Counted from the first letter of the stretch, positions 24,049 to 34,308 are shown. The stretch: DNA of 64,000 nt from Vibrio sp. Isolate32 (GCF_022397955.1 NZ_JAKEUQ010000003.1:64499-128498), one strand, 5' to 3'. Program-made: numbers and translations. Notes: generated from the sequence alone by a model not told the origin.

Positions 24049-26610
24049 TTAGAGCAGCCTCTTCAAGCGGTACAACTCTTCCAGCGCTTGGCGTGGCGTT
24101 AAATCATCAGGATCCACGTTCGTTAATGCTTGTTCAACTTCACTTGGCTCAGGGATAAGGCTCAGTTGGTTCGCAACATCAACTGAGCTCGGCTTCGATA
24201 TAGGAGATTCAATACTCAATGCTTCAAGTTGTGTCAGCTTAGCGCGAGCGTTCTTGATCACAGCTTTTGGTACGCCTGCCAACCCTGCAACCGCTAGGCC
24301 GTAAGATTTACTCGCTGCGCCTTCTTGAACTGCGTGCATAAAGGCGATGCTGTCACCGTGCTCTACTGCGTCTAAGTGAACGTTGGCCAGTGTTGGAATC
24401 TGGTTTGGTAGTTCGGTTAGCTCAAAGTAGTGTGTGGCAAACAGTGTCATCGCATTAATTTGATTCGCTAGCCACTCAGCACTTGCCCAAGCTAGAGATA
24501 GACCATCGTAAGTACTGGTACCACGACCGATTTCATCCATCAGCACCAGACTGTTTGGCGTTGCATTGTGCAGGATATTAGCCGTTTCTGTCATCTCAAC
24601 CATGAAAGTTGAACGACCAGACGCTAGATCATCTGATGCGCCAATACGAGTAAAGATACGGTCGATAGAGCCAATGGTTGCACTTTCTGCTGGAACATAA
24701 CAACCGATATGTGCCATTAGCGCGATAAGTGCCGTCTGACGCATGTAAGTCGATTTACCACCCATGTTTGGACCTGTGATGATTAGCATTTTACGCTTAT
24801 CATTAAGGTCAATTGGGTTAGCAATGAATGGTTCATCCATCACTTGCTCAACCACAGGGTGACGGCCTGCTTGGATGTGGACGTCAGCAGATTCCGTCAT
24901 GGTTGGACGACAATAATCGAGTGTATCTGCACGCTCGGCTAAGTTCTGTAAGACATCAAGCTGAGACACAGAAGAGGCGATGTTTTGTAGTCGCTCTAAA
25001 TGTGGCAGTAGCAAATCAAACAGCTCTTCCCATAGTTGCTTCTCGATAGCCAGAGCTTTCGACTTAGAGTTTAGAACTTTGTCTTCGTGCTCTTTTAGCT
25101 CAGGAATAATGTAACGTTCAGCGTTCTTTAGTGTTTGACGACGTACATAGTGTGGCGGCACAAGGTGACTTTGCCCGCGGCTTACTTGAATGAAGAAACC
25201 GTGTACGTTGTTGTAGCCAACTTTAAGTGTGTCGATACCATGGCGCTCACGCTCTTCTTGCTCTAATTGATCAAGGAATTCGGTTGCACCAGCAGCTAGG
25301 TTACGCCATTCATCTAGTTCGGTATTGTAGCCTTCAGCGATTACACCACCGTCGCGGATAACCACTGGTGGGTTTTCTTTGATGGCGCGCTCTAGTAGCT
25401 CTGATACTTCATCTAAAGGAGATGCATACTGAGCAAGTTGAGTCAGGTATGGATGCTTAAGCTGGGTTAGCGTTTCTGCAAGTTCTGGTAGGTATTCCAT
25501 CGCTTGACGAAGTCGCGCCATATCACGTGGGCGAGCAGAGCGAAGTGCCAATCGAGCTAAGATGCGCTCAATATCACCAATCTGTTTCAGTGTTGGCTGC
25601 AGCTCAGTAAATAGAGCCAAATCTTTCATTTCGCCAATCGCGTCTAGGCGTTGATCCAGAGCCGAGATATTACGCATTGGTTGATGTAACCAACGTTTAA
25701 GCATACGACTACCCATAGCGGTTGCTGTGTGATCCAGCACTTCAGCAAGAGTGTTGTCGGTACCACCGCCAAGGTTTTGCGTGATCTCTAGATTGCGGCG
25801 AGTCGCAGCATCAAGGATCACTGAGTGATCTTGCTTATCCATTGTCAGTGAACGAATATGCGGAAGCGCAGTACGTTGAGTATCTTTTACATATTGAATA
25901 AGGCAGCCGGCTGCACACAAGCCAAGTTTCGCGCCTTCAACGCCAAAACCAACAAGGTCACGAGTGCCAAACTGTTGGTTCAACTGCTGCTTAGCGGTAT
26001 CTAATTCAAATTCCCATACTGGACGACGACGATTGCCTGTGCGGCTTGCCATTAATTTAACGGGTTCGAAATCTTCAGGGAACAACAACTCACGCGGAGA
26101 GGTTCTCTGTAGCTCTGCTGCCATTGCTTCTTCGGTTTCAGGTTCACACAGTTGGAATCGGCCAGAGGTAATGTCTAACGTCGCGTAACCAAACTTGTGG
26201 TTGTGGTGGTAAATAGCGGCGATTAAGTTGTCGACGCGTTCAGAAAGCAGTGCTTCATCGGTTACGGTACCCGGTGTCACGATACGCACAACTGCACGCT
26301 CGACAGGGCCTTTTGAAAGTGCTGGATTACCAATCTGTTCACAAATTGCTACGGATTCACCGAGTTGCACTAACTTAGCTAGATATCCCTCAACGGCATG
26401 GTACGGGACGCCAGCCATTGGGATTGGCTCACCATTTGAAGAGCCACGTTTAGTCAGTGAAATATCGAGGAGTTGAGACGCTTTTTTTGCGTCATCGTAG
26501 AAAAGCTCGTAGAAATCACCCATGCGGTAGAACAGCAGAATTTCTGGGTTTTCTGCCTTCAGTTTTAGGTACTGCTGCATCATGGGAGTATGTTTTTGAT
26601 CGGCTTTCAC
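24049..26610 (-). CDS. mutS: DNA mismatch repair protein MutS
   Basis: MutS recognises mismatches and small loops and recruits MutL. The N-terminal mismatch-reading motif ([11 protein letters not shown], containing Phe-x-Glu) is near residues 29-39. The C-terminal ABC-type ATPase has Walker [10 protein letters not shown] near 616 and Walker [17 protein letters not shown] near 690, followed by the helix-turn-helix dimer region. The C-terminal tetramerisation tail ([15 protein letters not shown]) is intact. Length 853 aa equals E. coli. It is convergent with rpoS. Confidence 0.98.
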   Translation of the reverse strand: MKADQKHTPMMQQYLKLKAENPEILLFYRMGDFYELFYDDAKKASQLLDISLTKRGSSNGEPIPMAGVPYHAVEGYLAKLVQLGESVAICEQIGNPALSKGPVERAVVRIVTPGTVTDEALLSERVDNLIAAIYHHNHKFGYATLDITSGRFQLCEPETEEAMAAELQRTSPRELLFPEDFEPVKLMASRTGNRRRPVWEFELDTAKQQLNQQFGTRDLVGFGVEGAKLGLCAAGCLIQYVKDTQRTALPHIRSLTMDKQDHSVILDAATRRNLEITQNLGGGTDNTLAEVLDHTATAMGSRMLKRWLHQPMRNISALDQRLDAIGEMKDLALFTELQPTLKQIGDIERILARLALRSARPRDMARLRQAMEYLPELAETLTQLKHPYLTQLAQYASPLDEVSELLERAIKENPPVVIRDGGVIAEGYNTELDEWRNLAAGATEFLDQLEQEERERHGIDTLKVGYNNVHGFFIQVSRGQSHLVPPHYVRRQTLKNAERYIIPELKEHEDKVLNSKSKALAIEKQLWEELFDLLLPHLERLQNIASSVSQLDVLQNLAERADTLDYCRPTMTESADVHIQAGRHPVVEQVMDEPFIANPIDLNDKRKMLIITGPNMGGKSTYMRQTALIALMAHIGCYVPAESATIGSIDRIFTRIGASDDLASGRSTFMVEMTETANILHNATPNSLVLMDEIGRGTSTYDGLSLAWASAEWLANQINAMTLFATHYFELTELPNQIPTLANVHLDAVEHGDSIAFMHAVQEGAASKSYGLAVAGLAGVPKAVIKNARAKLTQLEALSIESPISKPSSVDVANQLSLIPEPSEVEQALTNVDPDDLTPRQALEELYRLKRLL

Positions 26611-26734
26611 AGTTAACTTCTTTCGTTTATTTCTATTGCGGCTTAGGATACGTGAAAGCGTTTCGTGCGAAAAGCGGCTGAAGCGAAAAGATGCGTATCC
26701 AAATGTTCTAATGGTAAATAAAGGGAAGCTGACA

Positions 26735-27229
26735 ATGCAGATGACTCAAGATCTTAGTGAAAAACTCGGACTGTTGCTTGCAGAGCACAATCAGGTGTTG
26801 GTGACTGCCGAGTCTTGTACTGGTGGTGGTGTAGCAAGTGCGGTAACGGATATCGCTGGCAGCTCTGCTTGGTTTGACCGCGCTTTTGTCACTTATAGCA
26901 ATGAAGCAAAGCAAGAGATGATTGGCGTACAGTTAGAAACCTTATTGGAATTTGGTGCGGTCAGTGATCCTGTCGTTATAGAAATGGCTAAAGGTGCGCT
27001 AGAGCATTCGAATGGAACCGTCGCGGTGTCAATTAGTGGTATTGCAGGTCCTGGCGGCGGTACAAAAGAGAAGCCTGTTGGTACAGTATGCTTCGCGTGG
27101 AAAGCGCTAAATGGCTGGGATAAAGTAGAAACGCATGTATTTACAGGCGACAGATCACAAGTACGCCAACAAGCCACGCACCATGCCCTGCAAGTTATTT
27201 ATGATTACCTATCAATGGAAGGTAAGTAA
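26735..27229 (+). CDS. pncC: Nicotinamide-nucleotide amidohydrolase PncC (CinA C-terminal type)
   Basis: PncC deamidates NMN to nicotinic acid mononucleotide, recycling pyridine nucleotides (for example NMN released by DNA ligase). The protein is a single CinA C-terminal domain. [21 protein letters not shown] is near residue 24, and [18 protein letters not shown] is near 103. The ATG at 26735 lies about eight bases after AAGGGAAG and gives 164 aa; the frame is open further upstream but the extra residues are not family-like. It lies directly before recA, as in E. coli (ygaD). Confidence 0.95.
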   Translation: MQMTQDLSEKLGLLLAEHNQVLVTAESCTGGGVASAVTDIAGSSAWFDRAFVTYSNEAKQEMIGVQLETLLEFGAVSDPVVIEMAKGALEHSNGTVAVSISGIAGPGGGTKEKPVGTVCFAWKALNGWDKVETHVFTGDRSQVRQQATHHALQVIYDYLSMEGK

Positions 27230-27258
27230 CATTTGTACAAATTATTTTCACACAGGTA

Positions 27259-27286
27259 TAGACACTGTATGAATCAACAGTATAAT
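27259..27286 (+). promoter_or_regulatory. recA promoter with LexA box in the spacer
   Basis: TAGACA (27259-27264) and TATAAT (27281-27286) are 16 bp apart, and the spacer is itself the SOS box CTGTATGAATCAACAG (27265-27280, CTGT-N8-ACAG). LexA binding would block polymerase completely. Confidence 0.92.
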
Positions 27287-27368
27287 GAAAGCCAATTAGT
27301 CACCCCTATGTGGGTTAGAAATAGATTCTAGATCGCTTGTTGAGACAACCGATTATGTGGAGATAGAG

Positions 27369-28409
27369 ATGGACGAGAATAAACAAAAAGCGTTAGCCGC
27401 AGCCCTTGGTCAGATTGAAAAGCAATTTGGTAAAGGTTCTATCATGCGTCTTGGTGATAACCGCACAATGGACGTAGAAACTATTTCTACAGGTTCTCTA
27501 TCTCTAGATATCGCACTAGGTGCTGGTGGCCTACCGATGGGACGTATCGTAGAAGTTTACGGTCCAGAATCATCAGGTAAAACAACGCTAACGCTTGAGC
27601 TTATTGCTGCAGCACAGAAAGTGGGCAAGACGTGTGCTTTCGTTGATGCGGAACACGCACTAGACCCTATCTACGCTCAAAAGCTTGGTGTTGATATCGA
27701 TGCGCTTCTTGTTTCTCAACCAGATACTGGTGAGCAAGCGCTAGAAATCTGTGATGCACTGGCTCGTTCAGGTGCAATCGATGTACTTGTTATTGACTCA
27801 GTAGCAGCATTAACACCAAAAGCAGAAATCGAAGGCGAAATGGGCGATAGCCACATGGGGCTTCAGGCTCGTATGCTTTCTCAAGCGATGCGTAAGCTAA
27901 CTGGTAACCTAAAGCAGTCTAACTGTATGGCTATCTTCATCAACCAAATCCGTATGAAGATTGGTGTGATGTTTGGTAACCCAGAAACAACAACTGGTGG
28001 TAACGCTCTTAAGTTCTACGCATCTGTTCGTCTTGATATCCGCCGTACTGGTGCGATCAAAGATGGTGATGAGGTTGTTGGTAACGAAACGCGTATCAAG
28101 GTTGTTAAGAACAAGATTGCGGCACCGTTTAAACAAGCTGAAACTCAAATCCTATACGGCAAAGGCTTCAACCGTGAAGGTGAGCTTATCGATTTAGGCG
28201 TTAAGAACAAGCTTGTAGAAAAAGCGGGCGCTTGGTACAGCTACAAGGGCGACAAGATCGGTCAAGGTAAAGCTAACGCTGGTAAATACCTACGTGAAAA
28301 CCCAGAAGTTGCTCTTGAGATCGACACTAAACTTCGTGAGTTACTACTGACTCCTGCTGTTCTTGAAGAGAAAGACGTAGAGAAAGAAGAAGAAAACGAA
28401 GAGCTATAA
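27369..28409 (+). CDS. recA: Recombinase RecA
   Basis: RecA catalyses strand exchange and acts as coprotease for LexA self-cleavage. The Walker A motif GPESSGKTT is at about residues 66-74, followed by DAEHALD and the L2 DNA-binding loop ([15 protein letters not shown]). The acidic C-terminal tail ([13 protein letters not shown]) is normal. The ATG at 27369 gives 346 aa and the standard [21 protein letters not shown] start; an ATG at 27357 adds only four residues. No recX follows, although it usually sits between recA and alaS. Confidence 0.99.
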   Translation: MDENKQKALAAALGQIEKQFGKGSIMRLGDNRTMDVETISTGSLSLDIALGAGGLPMGRIVEVYGPESSGKTTLTLELIAAAQKVGKTCAFVDAEHALDPIYAQKLGVDIDALLVSQPDTGEQALEICDALARSGAIDVLVIDSVAALTPKAEIEGEMGDSHMGLQARMLSQAMRKLTGNLKQSNCMAIFINQIRMKIGVMFGNPETTTGGNALKFYASVRLDIRRTGAIKDGDEVVGNETRIKVVKNKIAAPFKQAETQILYGKGFNREGELIDLGVKNKLVEKAGAWYSYKGDKIGQGKANAGKYLRENPEVALEIDTKLRELLLTPAVLEEKDVEKEEENEEL

Positions 28410-28741
28410 GCTAACGTTTTATAGAGTAGATGTTTGAAAGAAGCATCCACTTTGAAAGAACTCAAAGCCTCGCATACTTTATGCGGGGCTTTTTTATTGG
28501 AGCAGTTCCGTCGAGCATGTATTTGGTCAACTCTCTTTCGTTGACTGAGTTTCTTCGGTACTAGGTCGTCAATTTAGTTCTGCTTTTCCACAGCTAGATA
28601 TAGTGGAATATTCTTCATTTTATCGAATTCCCACTAAAATCCTGCCCAAGGGTGTCTTTTCTACAAGAAAACTAGTCGAAGCCTTAACCATGATCTACAA
28701 TACGGCAAAATTCTAACTCGACTATTTTCAGGAAGAGCTGC
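28410..28741 (+). other. 332-bp recA-alaS spacer without recX
   Basis: It contains the recA terminator and then about 245 bp with no convincing reading frame. A recX gene would need roughly 450 bp and none of its features are visible, so it is not merely unannotated here. Confidence 0.6.
28464..28496 (+). terminator. Intrinsic terminator of recA
   Basis: AAAGCCTCGCATA (28464-28476) pairs with TATGCGGGGCTTT (28480-28492) and is followed by more T residues; one G-U pair. Confidence 0.88.
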
Positions 28742-31324
28742 ATGTACATGAGCACTGATGAGGTTCGCAACGCGTTCCTTAAGTTCTTTGAGAGCAAAGA
28801 ACACCAAATCGTAGACAGTTCATCGTTAGTTCCACATAACGATCCAACCCTGCTATTTACTAACGCAGGTATGAACCAATTCAAAGATTGCTTCTTAGGC
28901 GCTGAAAAGCGTGCCTACACTCGAGCAACTACGGCTCAGCGTTGTGTACGTGCGGGTGGTAAACACAATGACCTTGAAAACGTAGGTTTCACGGCTCGTC
29001 ACCACACGTTCTTCGAAATGCTAGGCAACTTCAGCTTTGGCGACTACTTCAAAGAAGAAGCGATTGGTTTTGCTTGGGAATTCCTGACTGAGACTCTGCA
29101 ACTGCCAAAAGACCGTCTGCTGGTAACAGTATACGAGACAGATGACGAAGCATTCGATATCTGGAACAAAAAAGTAGGTGTTCCTGCTGACCGTATCGTT
29201 CGCATTGGCGACAAAGAAGGCGGTAAACAGTTCGAGTCTGATAACTTCTGGACGATGGGTGACACAGGTCCTTGTGGTCCATGTACTGAAATCTTCTACG
29301 ATCACGGTGAGCACATCTGGGGCGGCCGTCCTGGTACACCTGAAGAAGATGGTGACCGTTTCATCGAGATCTGGAACAACGTATTCATGCAGTTCAACCG
29401 TCACGCTGACGGCACAATGGAACCGCTACCTAAGCCTGCTGTAGATACAGGTATGGGTATTGAGCGTATTTCTGCAATCATGCAGGGCGTTCACTCTAAC
29501 TACGAAATTGATGTGTTCCAAAAGCTAATCAAAGCGACAGCGGAAGTTGTGGGTCATGACGATCTATCTAACCAATCACTACGCGTTATTGCTGACCACA
29601 TCCGTTCTTGTTCATTCTTAATCGCTGACGGTGTTATGCCTTCAAACGAAGGTCGTGGCTACGTTCTACGTCGTATTATTCGTCGTGCAGTTCGTCACGG
29701 TAACAAGCTTGGCGCACAAGGCGTGTTCTTCCACAAACTTGTGGGTGTACTGGCTGAAGTGATGGGCTCTGCGGCAGATGAACTTAAGAAACAGCAAGAG
29801 CTTGTTGAAAAAGTACTTCGCATTGAAGAAGAGAACTTCGGTCGTACTCTAGAGCGCGGCATGGTTATTCTTAATGATGCACTAGATGCACTTGAAGGCA
29901 AAGAGCTTGACGGCGAAACAGTTTTCAAACTTTACGACACATACGGCTTCCCAGCTGACCTGACTAACGATGTAGCTCGTGAACGCGACTTTACTATCGA
30001 TGAAGAAGGCTTTGAGAAGGCGATGGAAGCACAGCGCAAGCGTGCACGTGAAGCTGGCCAATTCGGCACTGATTACAACGCGACGATCAAAGTAGACACC
30101 AACACTGAGTTCTGTGGTTACACAGGTACAGAAGGTGCTGGTGAAATCTCTGCGTTATTTGTTGACGGCGAAGAAGTATCTTCACTATCGGCTGGCGACA
30201 AAGCAATCATCATCCTTGAAGAGACACCATTCTACGCTGAGTCAGGCGGCCAATGTGGTGATGCTGGTACACTAAAAACAGCGTCGGGTCTTTTCAAAGT
30301 ACAAGATACTCAGAAGCTAGGTAACGCATTTGCGCACCACGGTGAGCTAGTTGAAGGTGTATTTGCTAAGGGCGATAAAGTAGAAGCAACGGTTGACGCT
30401 GAGCGTCGTGCTGCTATCTCACTAAACCACTCTGCAACTCACTTACTTCACTCTGCATTGCGCGAAGTTCTAGGTGAGCACGTTGCTCAGAAAGGTTCTT
30501 TAGTTAAGCCAGACAACCTACGTTTTGACTTTTCTAACCTTGAAGCGGTAACACCTGCACAGATTAAAGAAGTAGAGCGTTTGGTTAACGCACAAGTTCG
30601 TAAGAACCACGTGATTGAAACCAACATCATGGATATCGAGTCAGCGAAAGAAAAAGGTGCAATGGCACTGTTTGGCGAGAAGTACGATGATGAAGTGCGC
30701 GTTCTATCTATGGGCGATTTCTCTACTGAGCTTTGTGGTGGTATCCACGCAAGCAACACTGGTGACATCGGCCTGTTCAAGATCACTTCTGAAGGTGGTA
30801 TCGCTGCGGGTATTCGTCGTATTGAAGCGGTAACGGGTGAAGCTGCACTAGATGCAGTAGAAGCTCAAGCTAACGCTTACGAAGAGAAACTGGCTGAGTC
30901 AGCTAAGAAAGCAAAATCTTTAGAGAAAGAAATCCAACTGCTTAAAGAAAAGATGGCTGCAGCAGAAAGCGCAAACATCATGGGCAAAGTAGAAGAAATC
31001 TCTGGTACTAAGGTACTGGTTGCTGCCATTGAAGGTGCAGACAACAAGAACCTACGTACTATGGTTGATAACGCTAAAAACCAAGTGGGTAGCGGCATCA
31101 TCCTGATCGCTAACGTAGCAGACGGTAAAGTTGGCTTGATTGCAGGTGTAACTAAAGACCTTATCGGCAAAGTAAAAGCCGGTGACCTAGTTAAGATGGT
31201 TGCTGAGCAAGTTGGCGGTAAAGGTGGCGGTCGTCCAGATATGGCTCAAGCGGGCGGTACTGACGTTGAAGCACTACCTGAAGCGCTTAAATCTGTTCGT
31301 ACTTGGCTAGAAGAGCGTCTTTAA
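28742..31324 (+). CDS. alaS: Alanine--tRNA ligase
   Basis: AlaRS charges tRNA-Ala and edits Ser- and Gly-tRNA-Ala. The class II catalytic domain is N-terminal ([30 protein letters not shown]). The editing domain has the zinc motif [15 protein letters not shown] near residue 566, with [13 protein letters not shown] near 666. The C-Ala coiled coil and globular tail end the 860-aa protein. Two ATG codons (28742 and 28748) are possible; AGGAAG at 28730 is better placed for the first. Confidence 0.98.
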   Translation: MYMSTDEVRNAFLKFFESKEHQIVDSSSLVPHNDPTLLFTNAGMNQFKDCFLGAEKRAYTRATTAQRCVRAGGKHNDLENVGFTARHHTFFEMLGNFSFGDYFKEEAIGFAWEFLTETLQLPKDRLLVTVYETDDEAFDIWNKKVGVPADRIVRIGDKEGGKQFESDNFWTMGDTGPCGPCTEIFYDHGEHIWGGRPGTPEEDGDRFIEIWNNVFMQFNRHADGTMEPLPKPAVDTGMGIERISAIMQGVHSNYEIDVFQKLIKATAEVVGHDDLSNQSLRVIADHIRSCSFLIADGVMPSNEGRGYVLRRIIRRAVRHGNKLGAQGVFFHKLVGVLAEVMGSAADELKKQQELVEKVLRIEEENFGRTLERGMVILNDALDALEGKELDGETVFKLYDTYGFPADLTNDVARERDFTIDEEGFEKAMEAQRKRAREAGQFGTDYNATIKVDTNTEFCGYTGTEGAGEISALFVDGEEVSSLSAGDKAIIILEETPFYAESGGQCGDAGTLKTASGLFKVQDTQKLGNAFAHHGELVEGVFAKGDKVEATVDAERRAAISLNHSATHLLHSALREVLGEHVAQKGSLVKPDNLRFDFSNLEAVTPAQIKEVERLVNAQVRKNHVIETNIMDIESAKEKGAMALFGEKYDDEVRVLSMGDFSTELCGGIHASNTGDIGLFKITSEGGIAAGIRRIEAVTGEAALDAVEAQANAYEEKLAESAKKAKSLEKEIQLLKEKMAAAESANIMGKVEEISGTKVLVAAIEGADNKNLRTMVDNAKNQVGSGIILIANVADGKVGLIAGVTKDLIGKVKAGDLVKMVAEQVGGKGGGRPDMAQAGGTDVEALPEALKSVRTWLEERL

Positions 31325-31341
31325 GCTTAAATAATTGACAC

Positions 31342-31378
31342 AAAGATGCCCAATCAGTTGATTGGGCATCTTTTATTT
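31342..31378 (+). terminator. Intrinsic terminator of alaS
   Basis: AAAGATGCCCAAT and ATTGGGCATCTTT form a perfect 13-bp stem around CAGTTG, followed by TTATTTT. Confidence 0.9.
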
Positions 31379-31416
31379 TGCCTATTGGAAGAGTGTCTCA
31401 ACCAGGTTTGATTGAG

Positions 31417-31467
31417 ATTAACCAAGAAGTTTAATGTCAGCGTTACACTTCTTGGTTAATTTTTTAT
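31417..31467 (+). promoter_or_regulatory. Long hairpin with T-run upstream of lysC
   Basis: ATTAACCAAGAAGT (31417-31430) pairs perfectly with ACTTCTTGGTTAAT (31447-31460), loop 16 bases, followed by TTTTT. It is only 39 bp after the alaS terminator and about 70 bp before lysC. It is either a second terminator or an attenuator in the lysC leader. Confidence 0.55.
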
Positions 31468-31538
31468 TGCTTCGCCATGACGCGGAGCGTGTGTTTTTTT
31501 GTCATATATAGACATTGGTCTTGGGAAGGTGAGGACGG

Positions 31539-32726
31539 GTGAAAATGCCTCTTATCGTGCAGAAGTTTGGCGGAACGTCGGTGGGTTCAATAGAAAGAAT
31601 CCAACATGTAGCAGAGAAAATCATTGAAGCGAAAAATGAAGGCAATCAGGTTGTGGTTGTGGTCTCTGCTATGTCAGGTGAAACGAATCGGTTGGTTAAC
31701 TTAGCCACTCAAATCGATAGCGTACCAAATGCTAGAGAATTGGATGTGTTGTTAACGGCTGGAGAACAAGTTTCCATGGCACTGTTGGCGATGACGCTGC
31801 ACAAGTTAGGTTATGAAGCGACATCGATGACGGGCTATCAAGCTGGGATTCACACCGATTCGAATCATAACAATGCGACGATCGAGCGTATTGATACTAC
31901 TCCTATTCAAGCCTTGCTAGACGACAATCAGATTGTGATTGTGGCCGGCTTTCAAGGTATGAACGCTAAAGGCGACATTACGACATTAGGCCGTGGTGGT
32001 TCCGATACCACAGCGGTTGCGTTAGCTGGCGCCCTTCAAGCTAAAGAGTGCCAGATCTATACTGATGTCGATGGCGTATACTCGTGTGACCCTCGCGTTG
32101 TTAAACATTCGAAGAAGTTAGATACCTTAGACTTTCCATCGATGGAAGAGATGGCTCGACGTGGCGCTAAGGTGTTACACCTTCCTTGCGTTCAGTATGC
32201 TTGGCAACACAATGTGCCATTGCGCGTACTTTCAAGCTTTGAACAAGGTGAGGGCACACTGATTGCAGGCGACCAGTGTTTGAATGATATTTCAGGCCTG
32301 GCTATACAAAGAGATATGGTGCGTATTGAGTGTTTGAATGAGGACCTCGATTCTTTCTTATCGCATTGCCAACTGTTAGGAATTGAAGTCTGTAGTGTGA
32401 TCGAGGAAACAGATCGGGCAGCACTCATTATCAAACAAGACATAAGTGCCAAATTAAAACTAGTTTTTGATGAGAAAATCCGTAATAGTGAACGGGTTAG
32501 TTTGTTAACTGTGGTAGGAAGCCGAACACAAGAAATTGTGGTCAGTTCACATGGATTGTTGTCTGAAGGCGAAATTGGTGTACAGCATCACTTATTGCAG
32601 CAGCAGTCTTTAACCTTGGTGGTATCACCAACGCAAGTCGATATGGCTGCTAACATATTACATAATGCATACATCGTAGCGCGTGAAGCACAGGGTTACC
32701 CTAAAAAAGAAGTGCATTTTGGTTAA
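31539..32726 (+). CDS. lysC: Aspartate kinase, monofunctional LysC type
   Basis: It phosphorylates aspartate, the first step to lysine, threonine and methionine. The kinase domain begins with VQKFGGTSVGS and contains GGSDTTAVALAGAL and YTDVDGVYSCDPR near residues 169-192. C-terminal ACT domains give allosteric control. The 395-aa monofunctional form lying between alaS and csrA is also the arrangement in Pseudomonas. The start may be GTG 31539 or ATG 31545, since the purine-rich GGAAGGTGAGG suits either. The upstream hairpin may regulate it. Confidence 0.93.
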   Translation: MKMPLIVQKFGGTSVGSIERIQHVAEKIIEAKNEGNQVVVVVSAMSGETNRLVNLATQIDSVPNARELDVLLTAGEQVSMALLAMTLHKLGYEATSMTGYQAGIHTDSNHNNATIERIDTTPIQALLDDNQIVIVAGFQGMNAKGDITTLGRGGSDTTAVALAGALQAKECQIYTDVDGVYSCDPRVVKHSKKLDTLDFPSMEEMARRGAKVLHLPCVQYAWQHNVPLRVLSSFEQGEGTLIAGDQCLNDISGLAIQRDMVRIECLNEDLDSFLSHCQLLGIEVCSVIEETDRAALIIKQDISAKLKLVFDEKIRNSERVSLLTVVGSRTQEIVVSSHGLLSEGEIGVQHHLLQQQSLTLVVSPTQVDMAANILHNAYIVAREAQGYPKKEVHFG

Positions 32727-32818
32727 ATAAACTCAATCGATAGTTTACGAAAATATAACTTTTGTTGGATAATGCTCTCGTAGCTAGATAAATTTAGAGA
32801 TTACTCAAGGAGCAAAGA

Positions 32819-33016
32819 ATGCTAATTTTGACTCGCCGCGTTGGCGAAACACTGATGATTGGTGATGAAGTAACAGTTACTGTACTAGGCGTTAAAGGTA
32901 ACCAAGTACGTATCGGTGTTAACGCACCTAAAGAAGTATCTGTTCACCGTGAAGAGATCTACATGCGCATTCAAGCTGAAAAAGGTAATGGTAACGTTGC
33001 AACTGGCAACTACTAA
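32819..33016 (+). CDS. csrA: Carbon storage regulator CsrA
   Basis: CsrA is a homodimeric RNA-binding protein that represses or stabilises mRNAs by binding GGA motifs near ribosome sites. It is antagonised by Csr RNAs made under BarA/UvrY (VarS/VarA). The 65-aa protein starts [16 protein letters not shown] and contains the RNA-contact residues in [10 protein letters not shown] near 42-51. The ribosome site is AAGGAG, which itself contains a GGA motif and so could support autoregulation. Confidence 0.98.
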   Translation: MLILTRRVGETLMIGDEVTVTVLGVKGNQVRIGVNAPKEVSVHREEIYMRIQAEKGNGNVATGNY

Positions 33017-33033
33017 TACTTTGCGTAGAGAAG

Positions 33034-33062
33034 AGGCTAGCATTATTGCTAGCCTTTTTTGA
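33034..33062 (+). terminator. Intrinsic terminator of csrA
   Basis: AGGCTAGCA (33034-33042) pairs with TGCTAGCCT (33047-33055) around TTAT, followed by six T residues. Confidence 0.9.
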
Positions 33063-33448
33063 TCTTGGATTATGAGAAATCGATGTTGGGGTATTGATTC
33101 ATCGGATAGTGCGTTTGTTTTGATTCCATTGAGTGAATACTCCAGTAAGCGGAGTGTTATCTGAGTTTTTGCATGATCAAGCTCGTAGCGATATTTATCT
33201 GCCACACTTCAAGATTTATTGGCTTCCCCTATAGCGCAAATACGCATCCCGTAGTATTGTTCATCCAGCGGTAGCACTTGCTGCTGAAGAAATTAGATAA
33301 TTGTTTTTAGCGGTTTATTATTGCCAATCTTTCGCCTTAATTTTTAAGGGAAAAAGCGCGCTTTTGATGTTATAAGTTCAAATTGCAGGCGCTTTGATTA
33401 AATAGCAAACGGTTGAGTGTTTTTGTCCCATTTTTTTCAATAAAGTGT

Positions 33449-33476
33449 TTGACATATTTTCGGTAAAACGTAATAT
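33449..33476 (+). promoter_or_regulatory. Strong promoter of the tRNA cluster
   Basis: TTGACA (33449-33454), 16 bp spacer, TAATAT (33471-33476). The following GTGCCTCCGC is a GC-rich discriminator typical of ppGpp/DksA-repressed stable-RNA promoters. The first tRNA starts 15 bases after the -10. Confidence 0.85.
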
Positions 33477-33491
33477 GTGCCTCCGCAAGAC

Positions 33492-33584
33492 GGTGAGGTG
33501 GCCGAGAGGCCGAAGGCGCTCCCCTGCTAAGGGAGTATGTGGTTTGTAGCTGCATCGAGGGTTCGAATCCCTCCCTCACCGCCA
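33492..33584 (+). tRNA. tRNA-Ser (GCT), first copy
   Basis: The acceptor GGTGAGG pairs with CCTCACC, with discriminator G and encoded CCA. The anticodon loop CTGCTAA gives GCT for AGC/AGT codons. The long variable arm of class II tRNAs is present; 93 bases. The D-arm reads GCCGAGAGGC, one base different from the second copy. Confidence 0.97.
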
Positions 33585-33627
33585 TTTCTTGCGAGTCTAA
33601 AGTTAGCAACTTAGGCAATGTAAATGT

Positions 33628-33704
33628 GCGTCCTTAGCTCAGCTGGATAGAGTACCTGGCTACGAACCAGGCGGTCGGAGGTTCGAATCCTCCAGGACGC
33701 GCCA
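33628..33704 (+). tRNA. tRNA-Arg (ACG), copy 1
   Basis: Acceptor GCGTCCT/AGGACGC, anticodon loop CTACGAA (ACG, read as ICG after TadA deamination), TTCGAAT T-loop and encoded CCA; 77 bases. Confidence 0.97.
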
Positions 33705-33748
33705 TTCTCTCTTCTCTTACTTGTAAGTGATTTTAGAATAATGAATTA

Positions 33749-33841
33749 GGTGAGGTGGCCGAGTGGCCGAAGGCGCTCCCCTGCTAAGGGAGTATGTGGT
33801 TTGTAGCTGCATCGAGGGTTCGAATCCCTCCCTCACCGCCA
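33749..33841 (+). tRNA. tRNA-Ser (GCT), second copy
   Basis: As the first tRNA-Ser except for a single A-to-T change in the D region (GCCGAGTGGC). Encoded CCA; 93 bases. A short G+C hairpin with a T-run follows within 30 bases. Confidence 0.97.
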
Positions 33842-33849
33842 TTCATTAC

Positions 33850-33870
33850 AGGCCGATGGCCTTTTTTTTT
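33850..33870 (+). terminator. Short terminator-like hairpin inside the tRNA cluster
   Basis: AGGCC and GGCCT pair around GAT (33850-33862), followed by a run of T residues to 33870. It separates Ser-Arg-Ser from the seven downstream tRNA-Arg genes. Confidence 0.6.
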
Positions 33871-33887
33871 CTTCGTAGCAAGAAGAA

Positions 33888-33903
33888 TGTGATATATTTC
33901 ACA
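33888..33903. promoter_or_regulatory. Perfect CRP-type palindrome in the tRNA cluster
   Basis: TGTGATATATTTCACA has both TGTGA and TCACA half sites exact, with the six-base spacer. It lies 18 bases after the internal terminator and 27 bases before the next tRNA-Arg. Confidence 0.55.
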
Positions 33904-33930
33904 ACTTCATTCTTAATGAATGAACACCGT

Positions 33931-34007
33931 GCGTCCTTAGCTCAGCTGGATAGAGTACCTGGCTACGAACCAGGCGGTCGGAGGTTCGAATCCTCCAGGA
34001 CGCGCCA
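33931..34007 (+). tRNA. tRNA-Arg (ACG), copy 2
   Basis: GCGTCCT/AGGACGC acceptor version, ACG anticodon, encoded CCA; 77 bases. First gene after the internal hairpin. Confidence 0.97.
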
Positions 34008-34075
34008 CTATTTAAGGGTTTCTTCTCATGAGAATGAAAATCCTTGTATTGGCTATAAGTTGATACTAAAACCGT

Positions 34076-34152
34076 GCGCTCTTAGCTCAGCTGGATAGAG
34101 TACCTGGCTACGAACCAGGCGGTCGGAGGTTCGAATCCTCCAGAGCGCGCCA
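34076..34152 (+). tRNA. tRNA-Arg (ACG), copy 3, variant acceptor
   Basis: The acceptor is GCGCTCT/AGAGCGC: two changes on each side, compensating each other. The rest is identical to the other tRNA-Arg copies. 77 bases with CCA. Confidence 0.97.
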
Positions 34153-34231
34153 CTATTTTGGGTTTAGTTCTAATAAGAATGTGAATCCTGATGTTGATTA
34201 ATCGTTCGTCGAGAATTAATATCAAAACCGT

Positions 34232-34308
34232 GCGTCCTTAGCTCAGCTGGATAGAGTACCTGGCTACGAACCAGGCGGTCGGAGGTTCGAATCCTCCAGG
34301 ACGCGCCA
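34232..34308 (+). tRNA. tRNA-Arg (ACG), copy 4
   Basis: GCGTCCT/AGGACGC acceptor version, ACG anticodon, CCA encoded; 77 bases. Confidence 0.97.

Larger units (their letters stand above)
33017..33491 (+). other. 475-bp region csrA to tRNA cluster
   Basis: It holds the csrA terminator and the tRNA promoter. Between them are about 380 bp of AT-rich sequence with no credible gene; the open frames on either strand are short and unlike known families. Confidence 0.6.

Noticed and set aside
31380..31538. Lysine riboswitch before lysC
   Set aside because: The leader is too short and lacks the multi-helix L box core; only a single simple hairpin is seen.
33370..34098. Open frames on both strands across the tRNA genes (33370-33618 minus, 33763-34098 plus)
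   Set aside because: They translate tRNA sequence (the typical REGFEPS-type artefact) and have no ribosome sites.
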